Positions 51,005 to 58,617 of a stretch of DNA of 64,000 bases are shown piece by piece. The first letter of the stretch is position 1. Every line of letters starts with the position of its first letter. Source of the DNA: Polynucleobacter sp. es-EL-1. GTDB lineage: Bacteria; Pseudomonadota; Gammaproteobacteria; Burkholderiales; Burkholderiaceae. The notes beneath the pieces were generated by a model, which was not told the DNA's origin, ran no database searches, and worked only from the letters and a program-made list of their open reading frames with translations. The position numbers and the translations under genes were made by a program. The stretch is from positions 744,001 to 808,000 of the forward strand of contig NZ_CP061310.1 of assembly GCF_018687975.1 (NCBI RefSeq), written 5' to 3'.

Positions 51005-51529
51005 ATCGCTACTGATAAATCGCAGCGCATAAATCGGGAAATTACTGCCCCTGAAGTGCGTCTGATTGGAATGGATGGTGAACCCATCGGCGTAGTTAAG
51101 TTGAGTGAAGCCTTGGCTTTAGCAGAAGAGAAAGAAACCGATTTGGTGGAAATTGCTCCTACTGCTGTGCCACCTGTAGTCCGCATCATGGACTTCGGCA
51201 AATTCAAGTACCAAGAAGCCAAACGTTTGCATGAAGCTAAGCTCAAGCAAAAAGTGATTCAGGTGAAGGAAGTGAAATTCCGTCCCGGCACAGACGATGG
51301 TGACTATGGTGTCAAGCTACGAAATCTAATCCGCTTTTTAGAAGATGGCGATAAGACAAAGATTACGCTGCGGTTTCGGGGTCGAGAAATGGCTCACCAA
51401 GAAATCGGAGTCAGAATGTTGGAGCGCTTGAAGTTGGACTTGCAAGAGCATGGCCAAGTTGAGCAGTTTCCAAAGATGGAAGGTCGCCAGATGGTGATGG
51501 TATTGGCCCCCATTCGTAAGGCTAAGTAA
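51005..51529 (+). CDS. infC: Translation initiation factor IF-3, AUC start
   Basis: IF-3 checks start-codon choice and prevents subunit association. The encoded sequence from 51005 reads ATDKSQRINREITAPEVRL after the first residue, which matches the full family N-terminus only if the ATC at 51005 is the start. AAGGA at 50991-50995 lies 9 nt before it. IF-3 genes typically use rare AUU/AUC starts for autoregulation. The next ATG- or GTG-type start (51056) would remove a conserved stretch. Full length is 174 residues. Later motifs include MDFGKFKYQEAKR and LRFRGREMAHQEIG. Confidence 0.93.
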   Translation: MATDKSQRINREITAPEVRLIGMDGEPIGVVKLSEALALAEEKETDLVEIAPTAVPPVVRIMDFGKFKYQEAKRLHEAKLKQKVIQVKEVKFRPGTDDGDYGVKLRNLIRFLEDGDKTKITLRFRGREMAHQEIGVRMLERLKLDLQEHGQVEQFPKMEGRQMVMVLAPIRKAK

Positions 51530-51532
51530 CAG

Positions 51533-51560
51533 ACCTATTCACAAGGATAGGTTTGTTGTT
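51533..51560 (+). terminator. Weak hairpin after infC
   Basis: ACCTAT (51533-51538) and ATAGGT (51547-51552) form a short stem followed by TTGTTGTTT. It may partly terminate or pause transcription before rpmI. The gap to rpmI (140 bp) contains further self-complementary stretches and might include a regulatory leader for ribosomal protein genes, as in related clusters; I cannot fold it reliably. Confidence 0.35.
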
Positions 51561-51669
51561 TAAGTAGGGAGGCATCGAAAGGTGCTGGTAGTTTGAAGTG
51601 CTTCTGGGTACAGGAAGCGTAACCGTCGGTTACCACCTATGTTGCACAAAGTAATTGAAGGGGTGCTTT

Positions 51670-51867
51670 ATGCCCAAGATGAAGAGCAAGAGTAGCGCTA
51701 AAAAGCGCTTCACGGTTCGCGCAGGCGGAACGATCAAACGAGGTCAGGCTTTTAAACGCCACATCCTCACCAAGAAAACCACCAAGAACAAGCGTCATTT
51801 GCGTGGTTCCACAGAAGTTGCGAAGGCAGACGTTAAGTCAATTCGCTCCATGCTTCCATACGCTTAA
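51670..51867 (+). CDS. rpmI: 50S ribosomal protein L35
   Basis: The 65-residue basic protein begins MPKMKSKSSAKKRFTVR, the L35 family start. The ATG at 51670 is chosen; the frame is open to 51655 but those residues are not family-like. It lies between infC and rplT in the standard order. Confidence 0.95.
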   Translation: MPKMKSKSSAKKRFTVRAGGTIKRGQAFKRHILTKKTTKNKRHLRGSTEVAKADVKSIRSMLPYA

Positions 51868-51893
51868 CCTCAGACTAGATTAGGAGAATTTAA

Positions 51894-52259
51894 ATGCCAA
51901 GAGTCAAACGTGGGGTTACAGCAAGAGCCCGTCATAAGAAAATCACCGATGCCGCAACTGGCTATCGTGGACGTCGTAAAAATGTATTCCGTATTGCTAA
52001 GCAAGCAGTTATGCGTGCTGGTCAATATGCATACCGTGACCGTCGCAACAAGAAACGTGTATTCCGCGCATTGTGGATTGCTCGTATCAACGCGGCAGTT
52101 CGTCAGCATGACATGACCTATAGCGTATTCATGAATGGTATGAAGAAAGCGGAGATCGAACTCGATCGTAAAGTGCTTTCCGATATGGCCATTGCTGACA
52201 AAGCAGCTTTTGCTGCTTTGGTTACTCGGATCAAATCCGTAGTAAACGCTGCAGCTTAA
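51894..52259 (+). CDS. rplT: 50S ribosomal protein L20
   Basis: The 121-residue protein starts MPRVKRGVTARARHKKI and contains the L20 signature RDRRNKKRVFRALWI. It binds 23S rRNA early in 50S assembly and, in E. coli, represses its own operon. AGGAGAATTTAA precedes the start. It lies 26 bp after rpmI and 29 bp before pheS. Confidence 0.97.
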   Translation: MPRVKRGVTARARHKKITDAATGYRGRRKNVFRIAKQAVMRAGQYAYRDRRNKKRVFRALWIARINAAVRQHDMTYSVFMNGMKKAEIELDRKVLSDMAIADKAAFAALVTRIKSVVNAAA

Positions 52260-52288
52260 TTCTTAGTCTATCTAAAAACTAAGCTGCA

Positions 52289-53335
52289 ATGGTTTCTCTC
52301 GACCACATTGTCGAGGATGCTAAACGTGATTTCCTCGGAGCTGCCGATGCGGCAGCTCTAGAGGACGCGAAAGCCAAGTATCTCGGTAAGTCAGGTGTTC
52401 TCACTGAGCGTTTAAAAGCGCTTGGTGGAATGTCGCCTGAGGAGCGTAAGAGTGCTGGCGCCCAAATTAATCAAATCAAAACTCAAGTAGAGACTGCATT
52501 ACAAGAGCGTCGCCAAGCTTTGGCTGATGCCGTATTGATGCAACGTCTTGCAGCAGAGTCCATCGATGTTTCTATGCCTGGCCGTGGCCAAGCAGTAGGT
52601 AGCCTGCATCCTGTGATGCGCACCTGGGAGCGTGTTGAAGAGATCTTCCGCTCGATTGGTTTTGATGTAGCAGATGGCCCTGAAATTGAAACCGATTGGT
52701 TTAATTTCACTGCCTTAAACAGTCCCGAGAATCATCCTGCACGCTCAATGCAGGATACGTTTTATGTTGATGGCAAAGATTCCAATGGAAAGCCTTTGCT
52801 ATTGCGCACCCATACCAGCCCGATTCAGGTTCGTTATGCGAGTGAGCATGTGAAGAAATACGCCCATGCTGACCTAATGCCGCCAATCAAAGTGATTGCC
52901 CCAGGCAGAACGTATCGTGTCGATAGTGATGCAACGCATTCACCGATGTTTCATCAGGTTGAAGGTTTATGGATTGCGCAGAGCGTTTCTTTTGCTGATC
53001 TCAAGGGTGTGTATACCGACTTCTTGAGAACCTTTTTTGAAACAAATGAATTACAAGTTCGCTTCCGCCCATCCTACTTTCCATTCACTGAGCCTTCAGC
53101 TGAGATCGATATGGCCTTTGGTAGCGGTAAGTTAGCCGGCCGTTGGTTAGAGATTTCAGGAGCAGGGCAGGTTCATCCCAATGTATTGCGCAATATGGGT
53201 ATTGATCCAGAGCGCTATACCGGTTTTGCTTTTGGCTCTGGCTTAGAGCGTTTGACAATGTTGCGCTACGGCGTTGATGATTTGCGCCTCTTCTTTGAAA
53301 ACGATCTCCGTTTCTTAGCGCAGTTCCCTGCATAA
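52289..53335 (+). CDS. pheS: Phenylalanyl-tRNA synthetase alpha subunit PheS
   Basis: The catalytic subunit of the heterotetrameric PheRS. The 348-residue protein has an N-terminal coiled coil, the class II motifs MHPVMRTWERVEEIF-type (here LHPVMRTWERVEEIF), FHQVEGLWI and the late GFAFGSGLERLTMLRYG. The short leader (AAGCTGCA) gives only a weak ribosome-binding site. It is in the usual rplT-pheS-pheT-ihfA order. Confidence 0.96.
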   Translation: MVSLDHIVEDAKRDFLGAADAAALEDAKAKYLGKSGVLTERLKALGGMSPEERKSAGAQINQIKTQVETALQERRQALADAVLMQRLAAESIDVSMPGRGQAVGSLHPVMRTWERVEEIFRSIGFDVADGPEIETDWFNFTALNSPENHPARSMQDTFYVDGKDSNGKPLLLRTHTSPIQVRYASEHVKKYAHADLMPPIKVIAPGRTYRVDSDATHSPMFHQVEGLWIAQSVSFADLKGVYTDFLRTFFETNELQVRFRPSYFPFTEPSAEIDMAFGSGKLAGRWLEISGAGQVHPNVLRNMGIDPERYTGFAFGSGLERLTMLRYGVDDLRLFFENDLRFLAQFPA

Positions 53336-53358
53336 CAAATTCAATAAAAGAAACCGCT

Positions 53359-55818
53359 ATGCAATTTTCTGAATCTTGGTTGCGCCAATATGTAAATCCT
53401 TCGATTGATAGCAATGCCTTAGGTCATGCAATGACGATGGCGGGTCTCGAGGTTGAAGAACAGCATTCCGTTGCGCCAGCTTTTACAAAAATTGTAGTTG
53501 CACAAATTCTCTCAGCTGAGCAGCATCCTGATGCAGACCGCTTGCGTGTTTGTAAAGTCGATGCTGGCACTGGCCAAGAATTACAAATCGTCTGTGGCGC
53601 TCCCAATGCCCGTGCTGGCATCAAAATTCCTTGCGCTTTAGTTGGCGCCGAATTACCGCCAGCTGAAGCAGGTGGCAAACCTTTCATGATCAAGGTAGGA
53701 AAGCTGCGTGGTGTCGAAAGCCAAGGCATGTTGTGCTCTGGTCGTGAGCTCGGTCTTGGTGATGATCATGAAGGTATCTTGGAGTTACCGGTAGATGCGC
53801 CAGTAGGTGAGGATATTCGCAAATACTTAAGCCTAGATGATCAGATCTTTGTTATCAAGCTGACTCCAAATAAAGCAGATTGTTTATCGCTCATGGGTAT
53901 GGCTCGTGAAGTGTCGGCAATTACTGGTGCTCCATTGTGTGCCCCGAAGTGGACTCCTGCAAATGTCACCATCCAGGACAAGCTCAAAGTTACTGTTGAA
54001 AACACGGATCTTTGCGGACGCTTTGCAGGACGCGTGGTTCGTGGCGTCAATCCAAAAGCTCAAACACCGGATTGGATGATTCAAAGGCTTTGTAATGCTG
54101 GGCAGAGAAGTATTTCTGCTTTGGTTGATATATCAAATTACGTCATGCTAGAAATGGGTCAACCGACCCATGTGTTTGATATTGACAAATTGACTGGCGC
54201 TTTATCGGTGCGTTGGGCCAAGCCTGGAGAAACCCTGGAGTTGTTGAATGGTCAGATAGTGACATTGCAAGGCCCAGATTCTGCTGGCAAGTTGCAAGAT
54301 GCGGGCGTGGTTGCAGACCAATCCGGCCCAGTAGCGCTTGCTGGGATTATGGGTGGCAATCACTGCGCTGTGACTGACGACACAAAAAACATTTATGTAG
54401 AGGCTGCATATTGGCAGCCTTCAGCAATTCAAGGACGTGCACGTCGCTTTAATTTCAGTACGGATGCAGCCCATCGCTTTGAGCGGGGCGTAGATCCACA
54501 AAATACCGTCAATTGCCTGGAATATTTAACTGCTTTGATTGTGGAAGTTTGTGGCGGTCAAGTTGGTCCAATTGATGATCAAGTTTTAGCTGTCCCTGGG
54601 CGTAAGCCAGTCAGTATGCGTTTAGCAAGAGCTATGAAAGTGATTGGTATTCCGCTAACTAAGGAGATCGTTGCCGATGTTTTTAAGCGTCTTGGCTTTG
54701 AATTTAACTTAGAAGCAAGTGACGTATTTGTGGTGACGCCACCAAGCTATCGTTTTGATATTGAAATTGAAGAAGACCTCATTGAAGAAGTTGCACGCAT
54801 GTATGGCTTTGAGAACATCCCGGATGTTCCTCCAGTAGCAGCTTTAAAGATGAGTGCAAAAGCAGAGGCTAAGCGCGGCGTTCATTTATTGCGTCAACGT
54901 TTAGCACTTGAAGGTTACCAGGAAGCTGTGAATTTTGGTTTTACAGATCTTGAAAGTGAGCAGCGTTTAACAGGGGTCACTGAGAAAGAGGTCATTTCAG
55001 TACTCAATCCCATTGCCAATCAGTACGGGGTAATGCGAAGTAATCTTTGGGGTGGTTTGTTAAATAACCTCAAGTCCAACCTGAATCGTGGCGCAGCCCG
55101 TGTTCGCCTTTTTGAAGCTGGTCGCGTATTTAAACGTGATTTGAATGTTCAGGAAGAGGATGGCAAGGTAGCTGGTTTTTATCAGCCACAGCATTTGGGC
55201 GGCTTAGCTTATGGTTCTTTTGTGCCAGAGCAATGGGCAAGCCCAACGCGTGCTGTTGATTTCTTTGACGTGAAGGGTGATCTGCATAGGGCTTTGGATC
55301 CACTTCATTTCACTACTGAAGCTGCAGTTCATCCCGCTTTGCATCCTGGCCGCAGTGCAAAAATTTGGCTCCATACATCTCAAGGTAAGCTTGATATTGG
55401 TTGGGTGGGAGAGTTACATCCCGCTCTTCAGCAAGCTTATGAGTTAGCGCAAGCGCCAGTTCTTTTTGAGTTGGATCTGGAGGCGATCCGCAATATTGGT
55501 ATTCCGCAGCCAGAAGAGTTAAGTAAGTTTCCTGCGGTGCAACGGGATTTAGCGCTCGTAGTGAAGCAAGGTGTATCGGCGCAATCCTTAATCGATGCCA
55601 TGACTGCATGCAAACAGGCTTTTGTGAAGCGCATTGAACTCTTTGATGAATTTAAGCCCAAAGCAGGTTCTAGCAGTATGACTGATGATGAAAAGAGTTT
55701 GGCATTCCGGATTACTTTACTGAATCCGCAAGAAACATTGCAGGATGCGCAAATTGAAGCGGTTATGACGAGCTTGCTGAAATCGCTAGAGAAAAATTGC
55801 GCAGCTCGTCTGCGCTAG
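53359..55818 (+). CDS. pheT: Phenylalanyl-tRNA synthetase beta subunit PheT
   Basis: The 819-residue beta subunit carries tRNA binding and editing functions. The tRNA-binding (EMAP-like) domain starts near VVAQILSAEQHPDADRLRVCKVD; the B3/B4 editing region includes NAGQRSISALVDISNYVMLEMGQPTHVFD; and the C-terminal ferredoxin-fold anticodon-binding domain ends in SLEKNCAARLR. It lies 23 bp after pheS and 39 bp before ihfA. Confidence 0.96.
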   Translation: MQFSESWLRQYVNPSIDSNALGHAMTMAGLEVEEQHSVAPAFTKIVVAQILSAEQHPDADRLRVCKVDAGTGQELQIVCGAPNARAGIKIPCALVGAELPPAEAGGKPFMIKVGKLRGVESQGMLCSGRELGLGDDHEGILELPVDAPVGEDIRKYLSLDDQIFVIKLTPNKADCLSLMGMAREVSAITGAPLCAPKWTPANVTIQDKLKVTVENTDLCGRFAGRVVRGVNPKAQTPDWMIQRLCNAGQRSISALVDISNYVMLEMGQPTHVFDIDKLTGALSVRWAKPGETLELLNGQIVTLQGPDSAGKLQDAGVVADQSGPVALAGIMGGNHCAVTDDTKNIYVEAAYWQPSAIQGRARRFNFSTDAAHRFERGVDPQNTVNCLEYLTALIVEVCGGQVGPIDDQVLAVPGRKPVSMRLARAMKVIGIPLTKEIVADVFKRLGFEFNLEASDVFVVTPPSYRFDIEIEEDLIEEVARMYGFENIPDVPPVAALKMSAKAEAKRGVHLLRQRLALEGYQEAVNFGFTDLESEQRLTGVTEKEVISVLNPIANQYGVMRSNLWGGLLNNLKSNLNRGAARVRLFEAGRVFKRDLNVQEEDGKVAGFYQPQHLGGLAYGSFVPEQWASPTRAVDFFDVKGDLHRALDPLHFTTEAAVHPALHPGRSAKIWLHTSQGKLDIGWVGELHPALQQAYELAQAPVLFELDLEAIRNIGIPQPEELSKFPAVQRDLALVVKQGVSAQSLIDAMTACKQAFVKRIELFDEFKPKAGSSSMTDDEKSLAFRITLLNPQETLQDAQIEAVMTSLLKSLEKNCAARLR

Positions 55819-55857
55819 GTTTAGTATTGAGCATAGAACCAAAAAGAGGGCGTTCAA

Positions 55858-56181
55858 ATGAATGATTTAGCTAATAACGATACCGTTACCAAAAATGAAT
55901 TGTCAGAGGCGCTCTTTGATCAAGTTGGACTAAACAAGCGTGAAGCAAAAGACATGATTGATGCGTTCTTTGATCGCATTGGTCAGTCACTAGAGGCTGG
56001 TGTAGAAGTCAAAATTTCAGGCTTTGGTAATTTCCAGTTGCGCAATAAATCGGCACGCCCAGGGCGCAACCCTAAGACAGGTCAAATGATTCCGATTGCA
56101 GCGCGTCGCGTTGTTACTTTTCATGCCAGTCAAAAACTCAAAGATGTAGTTGAGTCACATGCTCGAGAAAACAGCATTTGA
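55858..56181 (+). CDS. ihfA: Integration host factor alpha subunit IhfA
   Basis: IHF alpha, with IhfB, bends DNA at specific sites for recombination, replication and transcription. The 107-residue protein has the HU/IHF fold with GFGNFQLRNKSARPGRNPKTG, which includes the conserved Pro of the intercalating arm tip. Its stop overlaps the following merR-type gene by 23-32 bp. The pheT-ihfA order is typical. Confidence 0.95.
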   Translation: MNDLANNDTVTKNELSEALFDQVGLNKREAKDMIDAFFDRIGQSLEAGVEVKISGFGNFQLRNKSARPGRNPKTGQMIPIAARRVVTFHASQKLKDVVESHARENSI

Positions 56182-56509
56182 TTCTGGGTCGACGCTGCTA
56201 AGTTCGCAGCTTCCACCCATACCTGCTAAACGTTATTTCACGATTGGTGAAGTGGCGGACCTTTGTGGCGTTCGATCCCATGTTTTACGTTATTGGGAGC
56301 AAGAGTTCTCACAATTAAGCCCACAAAAGCGCCGTGGCAATCGTCGTTACTATCAACATCATGAGGTTGTGCTAATTCGTAAGATTCGCTCACTCTTGTA
56401 TGAGGAAGGTTTCACTATTAGTGGAGCTCGCAATCGTCTTGATGAAGCGCGCGGTGAGTTACGCTTGCGTGACGAGTTGCAGGCCGTCCTTCAGATTCTG
56501 TCTAAATAG
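56159..56509 (+). CDS. MerR-family transcriptional regulator
   Basis: The 116-residue protein (ATG at 56159) has the MerR DNA-binding helix-turn-helix with wing, YFTIGEVADLCGVRSHVLRYWEQEF followed by RRGNRRYYQHHEV, and only a short C-terminal helix. It lacks cysteines for metal sensing. A TTG at 56150 gives three more residues. It overlaps the end of ihfA and is conserved there in many proteobacteria. The effector and target are unknown. Confidence 0.88.
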   Translation: MLEKTAFDSGSTLLSSQLPPIPAKRYFTIGEVADLCGVRSHVLRYWEQEFSQLSPQKRRGNRRYYQHHEVVLIRKIRSLLYEEGFTISGARNRLDEARGELRLRDELQAVLQILSK

Positions 56510-56534
56510 TTACTGATACAATTTTGTCTTTCGT

Positions 56535-56611
<77 letters not shown>

Positions 56612-56647
56612 CCTATTTCTGGTAATCCTCACAATATCTCACTAGAT

Positions 56648-57049
56648 ATGACCGCTAATCAAAACAACACCACTTATTTTGGCTTAACCATTCCTTTTCT
56701 GGCGCACCTTGGTGTCGTGCCAGAATTTGCTGAAGGGGGTAAATCCCGTATTAGCTTGGAGATCAAACCAGAATTTGAGAATAGCTTTCACATTGCCCAT
56801 GGTGGTGTGGTAATGACGCTTCTCGACTTTGCGATGGGGGCTGCTGCCCGAAGTACAAGCAATCAGCCCTTAGGCGCCATGACCATTGATATGAGTGTGA
56901 GCTTTTTGCGTCCCAGCACCGGGAGAATTGTTGTCGAAGGGTCTGTGCTGAAATCTGGCAAAACCATTCATTATTGTGAGGCGGTGGTGTTAAATGCAGC
57001 GGGTGAGATTAGCGCTAAAGCCAGTGGTACTTTTATGTTGAGAAGATAG
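56648..57049 (+). CDS. PaaI/hotdog-fold thioesterase
   Basis: The 133-residue protein has the hotdog fold with the active-site segment NSFHIAHGGVVMTLLDFAMGAAA, in which the HGG is the usual PaaI-type loop, and AMTIDMSVSFLRPSTGRI. It should hydrolyse acyl- or aryl-CoA thioesters. The ATG at 56648 is used; the open frame runs back through tRNA-Pro and is spurious there. The thioester substrate is unknown. Confidence 0.88.
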   Translation: MTANQNNTTYFGLTIPFLAHLGVVPEFAEGGKSRISLEIKPEFENSFHIAHGGVVMTLLDFAMGAAARSTSNQPLGAMTIDMSVSFLRPSTGRIVVEGSVLKSGKTIHYCEAVVLNAAGEISAKASGTFMLRR

Positions 57050-57249
57050 GTTGCTATATAAATAATTTATATTATTTATAATTAATATCAAATAAATTAA
57101 TTAAGAAGCAACATAAACCATTAATTTATAAAGGTTTATATTTTTAATCTCATTATTATTTTTTATTCATCATAATCCGATACAATATACATTTAGTAAT
57201 AATTATTCTATTGTTATCTGAAATAACTACTATTCGGAGAAATTAATAC
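57050..57249. promoter_or_regulatory. Very A/T-rich promoter region of the H-NS-like gene
   Basis: About 200 bp of nearly pure A/T with runs such as AATAATTTATATTATTTATAATT separate the thioesterase and H-NS-like genes. TACAAT at 57181-57186 is a possible -10 box, and CGGAG precedes the ATG. Such curved A/T-rich DNA is a likely target for H-NS-family self-regulation (inference). Confidence 0.45.
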
Positions 57250-57531
57250 ATGTCTTCTTATAAAGAGCTTTTAGCTCAGCGTGAGCAGTTAGATAAGCAA
57301 ATCAAAGAAGCAATTCAACGCGAAAAAGCTGATGGCATTGCTAAAGCAAAATTGATTATTGAGCAATACAACTTAACAGCCTCTGATTTATTCAGCCGTA
57401 AGGCGGGCGCTAAGAGCGGTGGTAAGGTTGCGCCCAAGTATCGTAATTCCGCAACTGGCGAAACTTGGACAGGTCGTGGTAAGGCGCCAAAGTGGATAGA
57501 AGGTAGAGATCGCAGTAACTTTATTATCTAA
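57250..57531 (+). CDS. H-NS family nucleoid protein
   Basis: The 93-residue protein has a coiled-coil oligomerization region (residues 5-45) and the C-terminal H-NS DNA-binding motif: PKYRNSATGETWTGRGKAPKW, where the usual core is T-W-x-G-R-G. It binds A/T-rich DNA in the minor groove and silences genes. It resembles the short H-NS proteins of Burkholderiales (Bv3F/HvrA-like). A strong terminator follows. Confidence 0.92.
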   Translation: MSSYKELLAQREQLDKQIKEAIQREKADGIAKAKLIIEQYNLTASDLFSRKAGAKSGGKVAPKYRNSATGETWTGRGKAPKWIEGRDRSNFII

Positions 57532-57560
57532 GTTGCTGATTTAAATAGAAATCTATCTTT

Positions 57561-57599
57561 AAAGGCTGATCAGTCTAACTTGATCAGCCTTTATTTTTT
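57561..57599 (+). terminator. Strong terminator after the H-NS-like gene
   Basis: AAAGGCTGATCA (57561-57572) pairs perfectly with TGATCAGCCTTT (57581-57592) across an 8-nt loop, followed by ATTTTTTC. The symmetric stem could also act on the opposite strand for the convergent HTH gene. Confidence 0.92.
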
Positions 57600-57617
57600 C
57601 TTAGATCGCTTAATGAC

Positions 57618-58319
57618 TTAGGCGCATTTTCGATTTAGGGCTGTAATAAAAATCGGCTCTAATAAATGGTGCCTATTTTCTTGGCCAGGGCCAGCTTCAA
57701 GTTCGGGGTTGGTTGCCGGGTAAGCAATTATCAAGGGATTTTGGTCTATCAGACCGTTTTCTAGCTCTTCTTTGAGTATCTGGGGGTGTTGAGATCGCAT
57801 CCCAGTTGCATTTTCATCTGCAAGACCCATTACACCCGGGTGAAGCGTAATAAAACCCTCATCTACTAATATGGGGATCCCTTGGGTATCTTTGTTATTA
57901 CTGAGGTAATGAATGAGGTGTACTTGTTCCACTGGAGGGATTAATGCATCTAAAAAGATTAAATCTGGCGCTATCGATACTGCTCTCATTAAGCCTTCAA
58001 GGCTATCTACAGATACCTCCATTTCGACCTTAAGCTGCCAGCATTGAATGGATTCTAGTAATTCAGCGCTATTTTCAATCCTCCTAAAAATACCCATTGC
58101 AATACAGTTTTGGGTAGTTTTTTGGCGCATAGCCCTTTTACGTCGGGCTAGCTGCTGATCAAGTGAGCTAGCCAGAATGCGTCTATGGCCCCCACGGGTT
58201 TTCCAGGCGATGAGTTCGCCTAATTCAACCATTTTTTGGACGGTTCCCAAAGACACCTGTAAAACCTTAGCGCTTTGCCTGGTACTTAAATATTCCATTT
58301 CAGGGGTAATTTCTTTCAT
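57618..58319 (-). CDS. Excisionase-type HTH protein with a degenerate receiver-like domain
   Basis: The 233-residue protein starts MKEITPEMEYLSTRQSAKVL with an excisionase/MerR-like HTH (VSLGTVQKMVELGELIAWKTRGGHRRI). The middle (about residues 75-175) resembles a response-regulator receiver: IAPDLIFLDALIPPVEQVH with the phosphoacceptor-like Asp, but the N-terminal acidic pair is missing, replaced by IAMGIFRRIENS. The C-terminal 60 residues are acidic and unlike any family I know. The start at 58319 has AAGGA upstream. It is divergent from sucA and could regulate it. Confidence 0.72.
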   Translation of the reverse strand: MKEITPEMEYLSTRQSAKVLQVSLGTVQKMVELGELIAWKTRGGHRRILASSLDQQLARRKRAMRQKTTQNCIAMGIFRRIENSAELLESIQCWQLKVEMEVSVDSLEGLMRAVSIAPDLIFLDALIPPVEQVHLIHYLSNNKDTQGIPILVDEGFITLHPGVMGLADENATGMRSQHPQILKEELENGLIDQNPLIIAYPATNPELEAGPGQENRHHLLEPIFITALNRKCA

Positions 58320-58617
58320 ATTTCCTTCATCTTGGCAGTTCATTTAGAGATTTAGAGAATAAAAAGCAATTTTGGTGAAATCTGTCAGGTGGGATTTAAA
58401 GCCGGGTAGGAAAATTCTTATTCAATGGCTCTAATGGGAAATCGCCTTTAAAAAAGGGGTACATCAGGGAAAGTCCTTTATACATCAATGGTTAATCGTG
58501 TAAAATTGCGATGCTGTAAACGTATTTGCACAGATCAATCCGAAAACTGGTAAAGCTGGGGATCGGATGGTTATAACCACAGTTTTTATTCGGGAAACCC
58601 GATGAAAGGTGAGCATC
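58320..58617. promoter_or_regulatory. 298-bp divergent region between the HTH gene and sucA
   Basis: It must carry promoters for both. GTGTAAAAT near 58497-58505 is a plausible -10 for sucA. AAAGGTGAG at 58606 onward is the sucA ribosome-binding site. No gene is seen. No operator could be identified by eye. Confidence 0.4.
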
